Shown: positions 24,137 to 36,373 of the stretch, piece after piece
Numbering within the stretch: position 1 is the first letter of the stretch
How the letters are laid out: every line of letters begins with the position of its first letter
Source of the DNA: Cladorhizidae sp. MBARI D1340-BT2
Taxonomy: Eukaryota > Porifera > Demospongiae > Poecilosclerida > Cladorhizidae
Length of the DNA stretch: 64,000 nt
Assembly: GCA_028752905.1 (NCBI GenBank)
Contig: JAQNBH010000004.1
Span: 4,654,739 to 4,718,738, forward strand
Direction: 5' to 3'
Position numbers and translations under genes: made by a program
The notes under the pieces: generated by a model
Told to the model about the DNA's origin: nothing
The model's database searches: none
The model's input: the letters and a program-made list of their open reading frames with translations, nothing else

Positions 24137-24635
24137 ACACCTCCCTCATCCTTACCCAGCCACCTCCCTCATCCTTACCCAGCCACCTCCCTCATCCTTA
24201 CCCAGCCACCTCCCTCATCCTTACCCAGCCACCTCCCTCATCCTTACCCAGCCACCTCCCTCATCCTTACCCAGCCACCTCCCTCATCCTTACCCAGCCA
24301 CCTCCCTCATCCTTACCAAGCCACCTCCCTCATCCTTACCCAGCCACCTCCCTCATCTTTACCCAGCCACCTCCCTCATCCTCATCCTTACCCAGATCCT
24401 TACCCAGCCACCTCCCTCATCCTTACCCAGCCACCTCCCTCATCCTTACCCAGCCACCTCCCTCATCCTTACCCAGCCACCTCCCTCATCCTTACCCAGC
24501 CACCTTCCTCATCTTTACCAGCACCTCCCTCATCCTTACCCAGCCACCTCCCTCATCCTTACCCAGCCACCTCCCTCATCCTTACCCAGCCACCTCCCTC
24601 ATCCTTACCCAAACACCTTCCCCATCCTTACCCAG
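24137..24635 (+). repeat. 23-bp minisatellite array 2
   Basis: About 21-22 units. One irregular stretch near 24380-24402 carries a doubled CTCATC and a shortened unit. It ends in a diverged unit (AAACACCTTCCCCATCC) shared with arrays 3, 5 and 6. No stop codon falls in any plus frame, so two frames give ORFs of 219 and 186 codons with the same Pro/Ser/Leu-rich 23-residue cycle. Confidence 0.92.
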
Positions 24636-24977
24636 TTAAGTGAGCATTCTGATCTCTAAGGGTATTTTACAATCAATTCTTGGCTCAAGCAAGTCTGTTG
24701 ATAAAGGATCACTTAGTTACGCAGAAGAACGCTGACTTGCTTTAATTGAGATCAAGTATGCTATATATACCTGTCAGTTGACATTATTGTCCTTGGATGG
24801 GACCCTGTAATCTTGTAAAGGTATTGCTAGCCTTACTGGTGTCTGAACAGCTACTAGATCTTACTAATGCTCCTACTAATGCCCAACCATCTCAGGAGAA
24901 ACCTACAGGGTAACTCTTTCCGTCCTGATATTAGCTAGCACCTACAATGCCAAACTATCCTAGATGCCGATGCAATA
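24636..24977 (+). repeat. M block 2 between minisatellite and inversion
   Basis: Continues the M block up to GATGCCGATGCAATA, where the inverted T block begins. An open plus-strand stretch around TTGACATTATTGTCC is shared by all M blocks. Confidence 0.5.
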
Positions 24978-27314
24978 TTGATGTATAGGCATACATATGC
25001 TAAGATAACAACACTGGAGATAATTCTGAAAGCAGCCTTTAATATGATGGTAATCGAATAGAAAATTTATATTCAGAGTCTCTGAAAGCTTAAAGCAATA
25101 AATGAGCTTCAGAACTGTAGAGAATTTTATGTGGCACCAAAAACATGTTTTGAGGAACTGGGGTTCAAAGTTAAGCATTCATTATGCTGGGCATTTCTAT
25201 CAAGCACTCCACTCTCTAAGAAATGGAGAAGATGCATGGCCATAACTATGGAATAGAAACTTCAATTGTTCTGAAACTTGAAATCCAGCTTGCCTATGAA
25301 TATAGTTACCAGTTTAAAGAATAATAATAGCAGGGCTGTATTTTTGAATTTTTGAGGTGGTCGGGGGGGGGGGGGGGGGGGGGGGGGGGAGGGGCATTAG
25401 CACCCCCTTGCTGATCCTCCACCCTCTTGAGATCTTGGGATATTGTATTATTGTATTGTGTTGTTAAATATGTGCCCCTCCCTCCCCCCTCAACTCAAGT
25501 CATAAATGCAGCCCTGAATAGGACTTAAAAAGTACACCCCAGTGATGGACAGTTACTAACAAGCCTAGTAGGTCTATAGACTGCATACTTATACCAGTTG
25601 GCTGACCTTTAACCCCTGGATGCTTGTAGAAGCTGCCTGTGGTTAGGGAGGTGATGTAACTGGTCATCTGTAGCAAAGTGCATGTTTGTGCATAGTACAC
25701 AATGCTAGTGATTGTGAGTAGTTTACTGTTTGCTCTCCTCTCCATGATTGATTCTACCCAACCTCATTAAGCATCCCTGTTTCTCATGCCATATCTGTGG
25801 AGCTAGTTGTCTATCCTGCATCTCTCTGTTGAGGGCTTCTACTAACTTGGTTTGAGAGACATCCCCCTGGCCCAACTGGTTCTGAGTGGAGATCTTGCTT
25901 GTATAGTAAATGACTAGTTTTCTTAAACTCCCAGTTGACTCCTTGCTAACTGATGATGTTTATATTTTGTAAAAATGATTCTATCACAATTTAAATTCTC
26001 TGAAACAGTGAGTAATATTGTAAGGATGTAATCTGTAATCCTGTGTAAGTGTCGTGTAACACAGTCTGTGTAATATTGTTGATGGAGAAAAAACTCTTAA
26101 TTTTGAATGCATATTTCATTAACTGCTTTTAAGCTGATATATATTCGAATTATGACATTCATCAAAACATTTTATAAGACATTCTAAAAACCAGATTTTT
26201 ACCTGCACATGTGCAGAAGGCTACAGCATTATTATATAAAACTTTATTTCTTGTTCTGGTTTATGTGAGTTGGCGGAGGAAGTGATAAAAATATAACAAA
26301 TAATAAAACTTACTGACAATCACAAATTGCCATCATAAACAGTCTCTTCCTTACCTTTACTGCTGTCTCTGCAAGCCAATGAAAGCTCATGCTAGCCTGA
26401 AATCACTCAGAATCTCTTCACTCTTGAGAATAAAATGCACTCCTGGATGTATTACTGCATCAGCATCTAGGATGGTTTGGCATTGTAGGTGCTAGCTAAC
26501 ATCAGGAGGGAAATAGTTACCTTGTACAGGTTTATCCTGGGATGGTTGGGGATTATAGGGCTATAGGCAGCTATTTGAAGGTGATGTAGCCTGGCTACTC
26601 TTGTGGGAGGTGATTTCTTCATGACTGGGAGAATTAGCCAGCAACAATCATCTCTCAAAATACTTTGTCTGCTCCGACTCCATTCCTTAGATCCAAAGCT
26701 CTCCCACTGTCACTTCAAAACATTATGTTGACCTCTGTTAAAGGATCAGATGTGCCCTCACTGTGACACTGTTACTTCTCCTGATCAAACAGACTGTGAA
26801 TATCTTAGGCTGTGTCACTTGAATTTTCATATATCTAATCTGGAACTCTCATTTTAATCTAATTCCTGTCTAATTCCTGACTCTCTTTCTCTTATGCTAG
26901 TGTTTGGATGTGCATGTTTATATGAACATCCAGAAAGGGCAATGCAATAAATGAAACTTGAAACTTGAACTTGCTGGAAGTTGTTTTTGTTTTGCAATAT
27001 ACTGTAATAATAGTATGCATGCATGCAATATGAAGCCATGGAAGCAACACAGATCTTGTGGAAGTCACAGCTTGCATGCTTGCAAGGTACGTGTGCCATC
27101 CTTCCAGTTTGTAAAGTCCTTCACTAGATACGCTTGCTCAGTCTCACCAGTGACCACAGCTCTACCATCCTAGACAGCCTTGCAGCATGTGAAGCTTCCA
27201 GCAGCATCCAGCACAATATCATAGTGTAGCCACTTTAGTTGTTAAACCCGTTAGCCTGAAACGAACAGTTTACTGGTGCACTTATACCAAAGGACAGAGA
27301 AGGGAAGACAATAT
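24978..27314 (-). repeat. Inverted T-unit block inside M block 2
   Basis: Reads as the reverse complement of T copy 4 from about 10786 to 13213. It separates GATGCCGATGCAATA from ATAATATATCCAGGAG, which are nearly contiguous in the other M blocks (for example 32334-32359). No terminal inverted repeat or clear target duplication was found, so recombination rather than transposition seems likely. Its minus-strand frames are the T-unit frames in reverse and are not genes. Confidence 0.8.
25363..25389. repeat. Poly(G) tract, 27 G
   Basis: Lies in the inverted T block. It is the complement of the short C-rich stretch at about 5620-5640 of T copy 2, expanded to a homopolymer. Confidence 0.9.
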
Positions 27315-27536
27315 CATAATATATCCAGGAGTTCTCAGGAATGAAGAGATCCTGAGGGATTTTAGGCTAGCCCAGATGCCTATACAGCTTTCATTGGCTT
27401 GCAGAGACAGCAGTAAAGGTAAGGAAGAGACTGTTTATGATGGCAATTTGTGATTGTCAGTAAGTTTTATTATTTGTTATATTTTTTATCTCTTCGTCAC
27501 TTAACATTGGAGTGAATCTGGCATTTTATTGGGGAG

Positions 27537-27653
27537 GTGACTTGTGGCATAGAGGATGCTATATGGACTGATGCAGTCAAACTTGAGATCCATAGACTGC
27601 ACTCAATTCTTCTGAGGATTATTGAACTACAAGGAGCAGCAACTGGCTATTGA
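27537..27653 (+). pseudogene. VTCGIED exon-like segment, M block 2
   Basis: A 38-codon open segment preceded by GGGGAG and ended by TGA, almost the same peptide as at 14765. The upstream segment carries the extra bases that put the donor out of phase. Confidence 0.3.
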
Positions 27654-28184
27654 ATGTTGCTGTACTTATTCACTGGTAGTTCATGCACATATACAAAATT
27701 GCTATGAGTTTTGTGTTTTGTTCACTGGTAGTAAGGTTGCCATAATCATTGAGCAATTAACTATCACCAGTGAACTTTCATGACAATTAACACAGTATCA
27801 TGCAAGGCTTGTGTTATGGTTGGCTTTCAACATCAAGACTACCCAACTGGCAGGACACATTTTTGGTGTGAAGCATGGTTGAAAGCTACAACCAAGTGTT
27901 TGTGTGTCTCAGTGTGGATCTATTTCTCTGACGTTTGAACATTTTTGTGTGAAGCAGATGAACTTGCCAGATATCTTTTTAAAAAACGGTCAGTTACAAA
28001 ACTAACATAAATATTCCATGTCATTGCTATTTTACGAGCATAAATAGTTGTGTTTGCTGGATCGACTCCAATCATCAAGCTCAAATTCATGAAGAGGTAA
28101 GTAGTTGGAACCAGCAAATGTAGGGGAGATGTAGACTAGTATGTGTGAGTTGATGGGGCCATCAAGGACAAACTCATCCTCTAA

Positions 28185-28414
28185 CTAAACCATAGAAGTC
28201 TGAGGTCCGTGTTGCATGTACAACAGAGACATCCACTATGTAATAAGAGTAATGCATTGCAGATATTTTACACTCCTGACCAAAAGTTTTCCACTCTTAC
28301 AGTACACCTATCACCAAACACATGACCATCCTCCACTGTAGTTAGGGGCACCACTGACACAGAGTTCTCCATTGGGCAATGCGTAAATGTATCAGCTCTT
28401 CTTGGTCTATACAT
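28185..28414 (-). pseudogene. Frameshifted copy of the 75-codon frame, M block 2
   Basis: Same segment broken by two single-base insertions: an extra G in TGAGGTCCGTGTTGC and an extra A in GACCAAAAGTTTTCC, each relative to the other six copies. It is the only broken copy. Confidence 0.5.
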
Positions 28415-31189
28415 GGTTGATGTGAGGCTTAATAATTGGACATGGCTTGTTAGATAAAAAATATTAGCTAAGGGTTTCTAGAAGTTAAGTTTTGTATCGC
28501 AAGTTCTGGTATGTAAAATCTTCAATTTTTCTAAGAAAAGGCTTGCTAAGCTACTCTGTAAAGTCTCTCTAAGGCAAGGCTTGCTAGCTACTAGAGGTTC
28601 TGTGAGGGCTTTCAAAAGGAGCTTGTTTACAAGCCCAGGCTTTGCCTAACAGTTGCTTAGGAATCCTAACCTCTACAAAACTATATAGCAAGCTTAGTCT
28701 AATTCATCTTAGCTACACAGTGTAGCAATGAACTAGAAGGCAAAGCTACTAATACTAAGTTGAGTGTTGGACCTGAAGGACAGACACTAGTGGGCACAGG
28801 CCAAAAGGCTAGGAAAAGAAATGACTAATACTTCAGTCGGCAATAAACTTCTTGATGGGCAAAATGACATCTGGGAAGAAGAAAACAAAGTGGAGCAAAA
28901 ACACTCGCTAGATTTAGCTTGTTGTAAACAACTGGAGCACATGTGCATGTGAATGTGTGCACACGCATTTATTTAAAAAAAGTGCAATTAAAAAAAATTT
29001 GGAATGTAAACCTAACAGCATTTGTTTTGCATTATCTGTCGGGTTTTTTATGCCTTGATTCTGCGCTTCAAATTTCTCCAACATCGTAACATTAGCGTTG
29101 CAACAGGTATAGAACCAGATTTTTTTTAATCTACTACTATACAAGTCCCACCTCCACTCAGAACCAGTTGGCTCATCAGGATGTCTCTGAAACCAAATTA
29201 TTAGAAGCCCTCAACAGAGAGATGCAGGATGATAAGTTAGAGGTACTAACTATTAGACAACTAGCTCCACAGATGTGGCATGAGAAACAGGGATGCTATA
29301 TGAGGTTGGGTAGAATCAATCATGGAGAGGAGAGCCACAGCAAACACTAGCATTGTGTACATATACACATGTATGCACTTTGCTGCAGCTGCAACTAATC
29401 ACCTGTTACATCACCTCACTAACCACAGGCAATAGCAACAAGGATGCAGGGGGGAAAGGTCAGCCTACAGTTTATAGACAATTTTAGTACAAACTAGACC
29501 TCTTCCTAATCCAACAGACACTATAAATCAACACACAGGTGTTTATCTGACTTTAACCCTTTCTCCACCTTTAGTGTGGTTGTTGGTAAATAAATGTTAG
29601 ATATTTTATTACACTCGACGCCACCTTGCACATTAGTTAGCTCCATTAGTGGCTACTTCATGCCCTTTTACACACGTGCTTCTAGTGACCATTATCTTGC
29701 TGCTCAGTGCATGATTGGGCATATTACTTCCACTGCAAGTCAAGGTGAATAGACTTTAGTTCTTGCAATACTCTAGCAATGTATGGAACTATCAAACTAT
29801 GTTGATGTCACATCAGTAGGTTGGACACCTAGAGCTGATAGACATGTTCAAATTAATTAAAGCACTCAACACATGTCATCCTAGACATGGAATATTTTAA
29901 CTCACCCTCTATGATGGTTTCATGAAGTAGGTTGGACACAGACCCATGAGACATGTTCAAATAAATTGAAGTTGATCAATTAGTAAAATCTTATCATCCT
30001 AGCCATAGAATACTGTAACTCACGATCTATAAAGTAAGCACAGACAGAGATGAGAGACATAAATGTATAGTAAAGTTAAGCTTGTGTATTCCTAAAGCCT
30101 TTTCACATTCACCTGCTGGTGGGAAATTCACAACAATAATCTCTAAATATGCACATCACTTAATTAAGATAAATAAAATTTGATTGCCCTCAGTAACCAC
30201 ACAATAAAATTTTGCTGGACCTTCAGCTAGCTGGCGATATCTTTCCCATGGCCCTGATTCACTACTTCAATAAGGACAAGAAAATGTGCACTCCAGTACC
30301 TGCAACTAAGCAATGGGCACTCCACCTTGTCATAAAAATAGAGAACAGATGAATATATCTTTCTGGGAACATGACCAGCCATATATTCAAACTTCTCTAC
30401 CACTAGATTAAAGGTTATGTAAATTGTCAGCCTTGCTTGAGCACTGAGGTTGCTCCCCTAAAAGGCAGCCTCTCAAACTTCCTTCTAGGTGTAGTAGGCT
30501 GGAACTTCAGCCATGACTTGGAAACTTGGACTTTGAGAAAGGAGGCACTCCTAGTTATACTACTTTACTGTAAGTTTTACCTTGTAGATCTAGTCTGACA
30601 TGGCTTTTGGTAAGAAAACTCAAGCATGCTGCATTTGCATTCTAAAGAATTAATCTGGTTAGCCAGTCCATTCTAGATATAAAGTTTACACGATTCAGCT
30701 GAATCATTGTCGCAGCTGAAGTTGTGGTCACTATTGGAGGAATGGTTCCCTATAAGGAGATATGCTAGCAATTTATTAAAAAAGAATAAGTTGTAGATTT
30801 CATGAACTATTTAAAATGTTAGTCTTCTTTTATTATCCGATTCGGCAAAATTAATTAAATTAGGTGGTGATCTCTGATACATTTTTCACAGACTGGGGTT
30901 GATTTTGGGCCACAGTAGTGCGAGATCATTGCAGTGGTAACTGGGATATGGAGGTTATGTAGGAGCTAGCTGCTCTAAGAGTGGTCCAGGAGGATAAGTA
31001 AGAGATACTCTTAGATAAATAGAAAGAGAAGCTCTCCATGAAAAACAGCAACACCAACATGAGTATGGGCAGAATCATTCCTGGAGAGGTGAGCCACAAG
31101 AAGATAAGCTATTGTACAGCAAGTAGTACACTATTCACATTCTCTAATAGCATTGTGTACATGCATACACATGCACCAGTTACATCACC
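28415..31189. repeat. M and T-like segment between M blocks 2 and 3
   Basis: No gene recognised. It holds the CTACACAGTGTAG region, a plus frame at 29168-29350 containing LEALNREMQDDKLE (a recurrent repeat-borne frame), the TTAACCCTTTCTCCACC landmark near 29555, two 118-bp modules and the empty site of the foldback element (about 30460). The equivalent of the piggyBac target, GATTAAAGG, is intact at about 30408. Confidence 0.55.
29812..30047 (-). repeat. Two 118-bp modules (CCT, GAT)
   Basis: Two variable sites. The second, GAT, differs at all three bases from CCA in the HOR2 counterpart at 51946-52182, although the surrounding sequence is nearly the same. Confidence 0.7.
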
Positions 31190-32015
31190 TACACATACCT
31201 CATCCTTACCCAGCCACCTCCCTCATCCTTACCCAGCCACCTCCCTCATCCTTACCCAGCCAGCTCCCTCATCCTTACCCAGCCACCTCCCTCATCCTTA
31301 CCCAGCCATCTCCCTCATCCTTACCCAGCCACCTCCCTCATCCTTACCCAGCCACCTCCCTCATCCTTACCCAGCCACCTCCCTCATCCTTACCCAGCCA
31401 CCTCCCTCATCCTTACCCAGCCACCTCCCTCATCCTTACCCAGCCACCTCCCTCATCCTTACCCAGCCACCTCCCTCATCCTTACCCAGCCACTTCCCTC
31501 ATCCTTACCCAGCCACCTCCTCATCCTTACCCAGCCACCTCCCTCATCCTTACCCAGCCGCCTCCCTCATCCTTACCCAGCCACCTCCCTCATCCTTACC
31601 CAGCCACCTCCCTCATCCTTACCCAGCCACGTCCCTCATCCTTACCCAGCCACCTCCCTCATCCTTACCAGCCACCTCCCTCATCCTTACCCAGGCACCT
31701 CCCTCATCCTTACCCAGCCACCTCCCTCATCCTTACCCAGCCACCTCCCTCATCCTTACCCAGTCACCTACCTCATCCATACCCAGCCACCTCCCTCATC
31801 CTTACACAGCCACCTCCCTCATCCTTACCCAGCCACCTCCGTCATCCTTACACAACCACCTCCCTCATCCTTACCCAGCCACCTCCCTCATCCTAACCCA
31901 GCCACCTCCCTCATCCTTACCCAGCCACCTCCCTCATCCTTACCAGCCACCTCCCTCATCCTTACCCAGCCACCTCCCTCATCCTTACCCAAACACCTTC
32001 CCCATCCTTACCCAG
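31190..32015 (+). repeat. 23-bp minisatellite array 3
   Basis: About 36 units, the longest array in HOR1. It yields overlapping plus frames of 333 and 247 codons that carry the same repeated peptide; single-base indels inside the array simply move it from one frame to another. Translation into a real protein is not supported. Confidence 0.92.
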
Positions 32016-33226
32016 TTAAGTGAGCATTCTGATCTCTAAGGCTATTTTACAATCAATTCTTGGCTCAGTAAGTCTGTTGATAAATGATCACTTAGTTACG
32101 GAGAAGAACGCTGACTTGCTTTCATTGAGATCAAGTATGCTATACCTGAAAGTTGACATTATTATCCTAGGATGGGACCCTGTAATCTTGTAAAGGTATT
32201 GCTAGCCTTACTGGTGTCTGAACAGCTACTAGATCTTATGCTCCTACTAATGTCCAACCATCTCAGGAGAAACCTACAGGGTAACTCTTTCCCTCCTGAT
32301 ATTAGCTAGCACCTACAATGCCAAACTATCCTAGATGCCGATGCAATAATATATCCAGGAGTTCTCAGGAATGAAGAGATTCTGAGGGATTTTAGGCTAG
32401 CCCAGATGCCTATACAGCTTTCATTGGCTTGCAGAGACAGCAGTAAAGGTAAGGAAGAGACTGTTTATGATGGCAATTTGTGATTGTCAGTAAGTTTTAT
32501 TATTTGTTATATTTTTATCTCTTCGTCACTTAACATTGGAGTGAATCTGGCATTTTATTGGGGAGGTGACTTGTGGCATAGAGGATGCTATATGGACTGA
32601 TGCAGTCAAACTTGAGATCCATAGACTGCACTCAATTCTTCTGAGGATTATTGAACTACAAGGAGCGGCAACTGGCTATTGAATGTTGCTGTACTTATTC
32701 ACTGGTAGTTCATGTACTTATTCACTGGTAGTTCATGCATATGGACAAAATTGCTATGATTTTTGTTCACTGGTAGTAAGGTTACCATAATCATTGAGTA
32801 ATTAACTATCACCAGTGAACTTTCATGACAATTAATACAGCATCATGTGTTATGGTTGGCCAAGACTACCCAACTGGCAGGACACATTTTTGGTGTGAAG
32901 CATGGTTGAAAGCTACAACCAAGTGTTTGTGTGTCTCAGTGTGGATCTATTTCTCTGACATTTGTGTGAAGCAGATGAACTTGCCTTGTAGTAGGTTATT
33001 ATGACATCTTTATATAATAAAAGATGTCAGTTACAAAACTAACACTATAAACATTTTCCATGTCATTGCTATTTTGCGAGCATAAATAGTTGTGTTTGGT
33101 GGATCGAGTCCAAACACCAAGCTCAAATTCATGAAGAGGTAAGTAGTTGGAACCAGCGAATGTAGTGGAGATGTAGAGTAGTATGTGTGAGTTGATGGGG
33201 CCATCAAGGACAAACTCATCCTCTAA
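32016..33226. repeat. M block 3 downstream of array 3
   Basis: Same order as 14214-15427 with the exon-like segment listed separately. It contains a short tandem duplication of TTCACTGGTAGTTCATG (about 32698-32737). The minus frame at 33031-33219 overlaps the extension of the conserved 75-codon frame in another phase. Confidence 0.5.
32566..32682 (+). pseudogene. VTCGIED exon-like segment, M block 3
   Basis: Open for 38 codons like its relatives, with a synonymous GCA to GCG change near the end. Confidence 0.3.
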
Positions 33227-33511
33227 CTAAACCATAGAAGTCTGAGGTCCTGTTGCATGTACAACAGAGACATCCACTATGTAATAAGAGTAATGCATTG
33301 CAGAAATTTTACAATCCTGACCAAAGCTTTCCACTCTTACAGTACACCTATCACCAAACACATGAACATCCTCCACTGTACTTAGGGACACAACTGACAC
33401 AGAGTTCTCCATTGGGCAATGCGTAAATGTATCAGCTCTTCTTGGTCTATACATGGTTGATGTGAGGCTTAATAATTGGACATGGCTTGTTAGATAAAAA
33501 ATATTAGCCAA
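33227..33511 (-). CDS. Conserved frame, M block 3, longer 5' end
   Basis: Here the frame stays open upstream and offers an earlier ATG, giving 94 codons (MANIFYLTSHVQLLSLTST before the usual MYRPRR). The other copies have a stop or altered frame there, so the shorter start is the conserved one. Substitutions include P to S, G to V and N to S. Confidence 0.3.
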   Translation of the reverse strand: MANIFYLTSHVQLLSLTSTMYRPRRADTFTHCPMENSVSVVSLSTVEDVHVFGDRCTVRVESFGQDCKISAMHYSYYIVDVSVVHATGPQTSMV

Positions 33512-35984
33512 GGGTTTCTAGAAGATAAGTTTTGTATCGCAAGTTCTGGTATGTAAAATCTTGCAATTTTTCTAGGAAAAGGCTTGCTAAGCTACTCTGT
33601 AAAGTCTCTCTAAGGCAAGGCTTGCTAGCTACAAGAGGTTCTGTGAGGGCTTTAAAAAGGGGCTTGTTTACAAGCCCAGGCTTTGCCTAAGTAACACTTA
33701 CTTAGGAATCCTAACCTCTACAAAACTATATAGCAAGCTTAGTCTAATTCATCTTAGCTACACAGTGTAGCAATGAACTAGAAGGCAAAGCTACTAATAC
33801 TAAGTTGAGTGTTGGACCTGAAGGACAGACACTAGTGGGCACAGGCCAAAAGGCTAGGAAGAGAAATGACTAATACTTCAGTCGGCAATAAACTTCTTGA
33901 TGGGCAAAATGACATCTGGGAAGAAGAAAACAAAGTGGAGCAAAAACACTCGCTAGATTTAGCTTGCTGTAAACAACTGGAGCACATGTGCATGTGAATG
34001 TGTGCACACACATTTATTTTTAAAAAGCGCAATTTAAAAAAAATTGGAATGTCTCTGAAATTATTAGAAGCCCTCAACAGAGAGATGCAGGATGATAAGT
34101 TAGAGGTACTAACTATTAGACAACTAGCTCCACAGATGTGGCATGAGAAACAGGGATGCTATATGAGGTTGGGTAGAATCAATCATGGAGAGGAGAGCCA
34201 CAGCAAACACTAGCATTGTGTACATATACACATGCATGCACTTTGCTGCAGCTGTAACTAATCACCTGTTACATCACCTCACTAACCACAGGCAATAGCA
34301 ACAAGGATGCAGGGGGTAAAGGTCAGCCTACAGTTTATATAGACACTTTTAGTACAAACTAGACCTCTTCCTAATCCAACAGACACTATAAATCAACACA
34401 CAGGTGTTTATCTGACTTTAACCCTTTCTCCACCTTCAGTGTGGTTGTTGGTAAATAAATGTTAGATATTTTATTACACTCGACGCCACCTTGCACATTA
34501 GTTAGCTCCATTAGTGGCTACTTCATGCCCCATGCTTCTAGTGACCATTATCTTGCTGCTCAGTGCATGAGATTGAGCATATAACTTCCACTGCAAGTCA
34601 AGGTGAATAGACTTTAGTTCTTGAAATATTCTAGCAATGTATGAATGTATGGAACAATCAAACTATGTTGATGTCACATCAGTAGGTTGGACACCTAGAG
34701 CTGATAGACATGTTCAAATTAATTAAAGCACTCAACACATGTCATCCTAGACATGGATATTTTAACTCACCAGCTACAATGGTTTCATGAAGTAGGTTGG
34801 ACACAGAGACCCATGAGACATGTTCAAATAAATTGAAGTTGATCAATTAGTAAAATCTTGTCATCCTAGCCATAGAATACTGTAACTCACCGGCTATAAA
34901 GTAAGCACAGACAGAGATGAGAGACATAAATGTATAGTAAAGTTGAGCTGTGTATTCCTAAAGCCTTTTCACATTCAGCTGCTGGTGGGAAATTCACAAC
35001 AATAATCTCTAAATATGCACATCACTTAATTAAGATAAACAAAATTTGATTGCCCTCAGTCACCACACAATAAAATTTTGCTGGACCTTCAGCTACGTAG
35101 CTGGCGATATCTTTCCCATGGGCCTGATTCACTACTTCAATAAGGACAAGAAAATGTGCACTCCAGCACCTGCAACTAAGCAATGGGCACTCCACCTTGT
35201 CATTAAAATAGAGAACAGATGAATATATCTTTCTGGGAACATGACCGGCCTATTATTCAAACTTCTCTACTGCTAGATTAAAAAGGTTATGCAAATTGTC
35301 AGCCTTGCTTGAGCACTGAGGTTGCTCCCCTAAAAGGCAGCCTCTCAAACTTCCTTCTAGGTATAGTAGGCTGGAACTTCAGCCATGACTTGGAAACTTG
35401 GACTTTGAGAAAGGAGGCACTCCCAGTTAGATTACTTTACTGTAAGTTTTACCTTGTAGATCTAGTCTGACATGGCTTTTGGTAAGCAAACTCAAGCATG
35501 CTGCATTTGAATAAACCTTTGTCTTTAATTACTTATAAGGAGATATGCTAGCACTTTAAAAAAAGAATAAGTTGTAGAGTTCATGAACTATTTAAAATGT
35601 TCGTCTTCTTTTTTTATCCGATTCTGAAAAATAAATTAAATTAGCTGGTGATCTCTGATACATTATTCACAGACTGGGGGTGATTTTGGGCCACAGTAGT
35701 GCGAGATCTTTGCAGTGGTAACTGGGATATGGAGGTTATGTAGGAGCTAGCTGCTCTAAGAGTGATCCAGGAGGATAAGTAAGAGATACTACTCTTAGAT
35801 AACTAGAAAGAGAAGCTCCCCAAGTGTGGCATGAGAAATAGCAACAGCAACATGAGTATGGGCAGAATCATTCCTGGAGAGGTGAGCCACAAGAAGATAA
35901 GCTATTGTACAGCAAGTAGTACACTATTCACATTCTCTAATAGCATTGTGTACATGTATACACATGCACCAGTTACATCACCTA
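33512..35984. repeat. Segment between M blocks 3 and 4
   Basis: Equivalent to 28415-31189 but shorter: the TTTTGCATTATCTGTCGGG region is deleted (about 34045), fusing AATTGGAATG directly to TCTCTGAAATTATTAG. No gene recognised. Confidence 0.5.
34678..34912 (-). repeat. Two 118-bp modules (CAG, CGG)
   Basis: Two variable sites. The positional counterpart in HOR2 (60172-60404) carries CGG and CCA instead. Confidence 0.7.
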
Positions 35985-36373
35985 CACCTCCCTCATCCTT
36001 ACCCAGCCACCTCCCTCATCCTTACCCAGCCACCCCCCTCATCCTTACCCAGCCACCTCCCTCATCCTTACCCAGCCACCTCACTCATCCTTACCCAGCC
36101 ACCTCCCTCATCCTTACCCAGCCGCCTCCCTCATCCTTACACAGCCACCTCCCTCATCCTTACCCAGCCACCTCCCTCATCCTTACCCAGCCACCTCCCT
36201 CATCCTTACCCAGCCACCCCCCTCATCCTTGCCAGTCACCTCCCTCATCCTTACCCAGCCACCTCCCTCATCCTTACCCAGCCACCTCCCTCATCCTTAC
36301 TCAGCCACATCCCTCATCCTTACCCAGCCACCTCCCTCATCCTTACCCAGCCACCTCCCTCATCCTTACCCAG
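35985..36373 (+). repeat. 23-bp minisatellite array 4
   Basis: About 17 units, at the HOR2 position equivalent to array 1 but longer and without the internal copy of the 3' flank. Confidence 0.92.

Larger units (their letters stand above)
13720..35727 (+). repeat. Higher-order repeat 1 (about 22.0 kb)
   Basis: First full copy of the higher-order unit, phased here on TATGGAGGTTATGTAGGAGC. Its contents in order: M block with minisatellite array 1; T-like segment with the palindrome TTAA element; deleted piggyBac; foldback element; M block with array 2 split by an inverted T block; M block with array 3. Many features recur 22158-22179 bases later in HOR2. Confidence 0.85.

Noticed and set aside
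31038..32039. Long Pro/Ser-rich ORFs over the minisatellite arrays (up to 333 codons)
   Set aside because: They come from a 23-bp repeat without plus-strand stops; two frames are open at once with the same peptide and their lengths follow the array lengths. No sign of a real protein.
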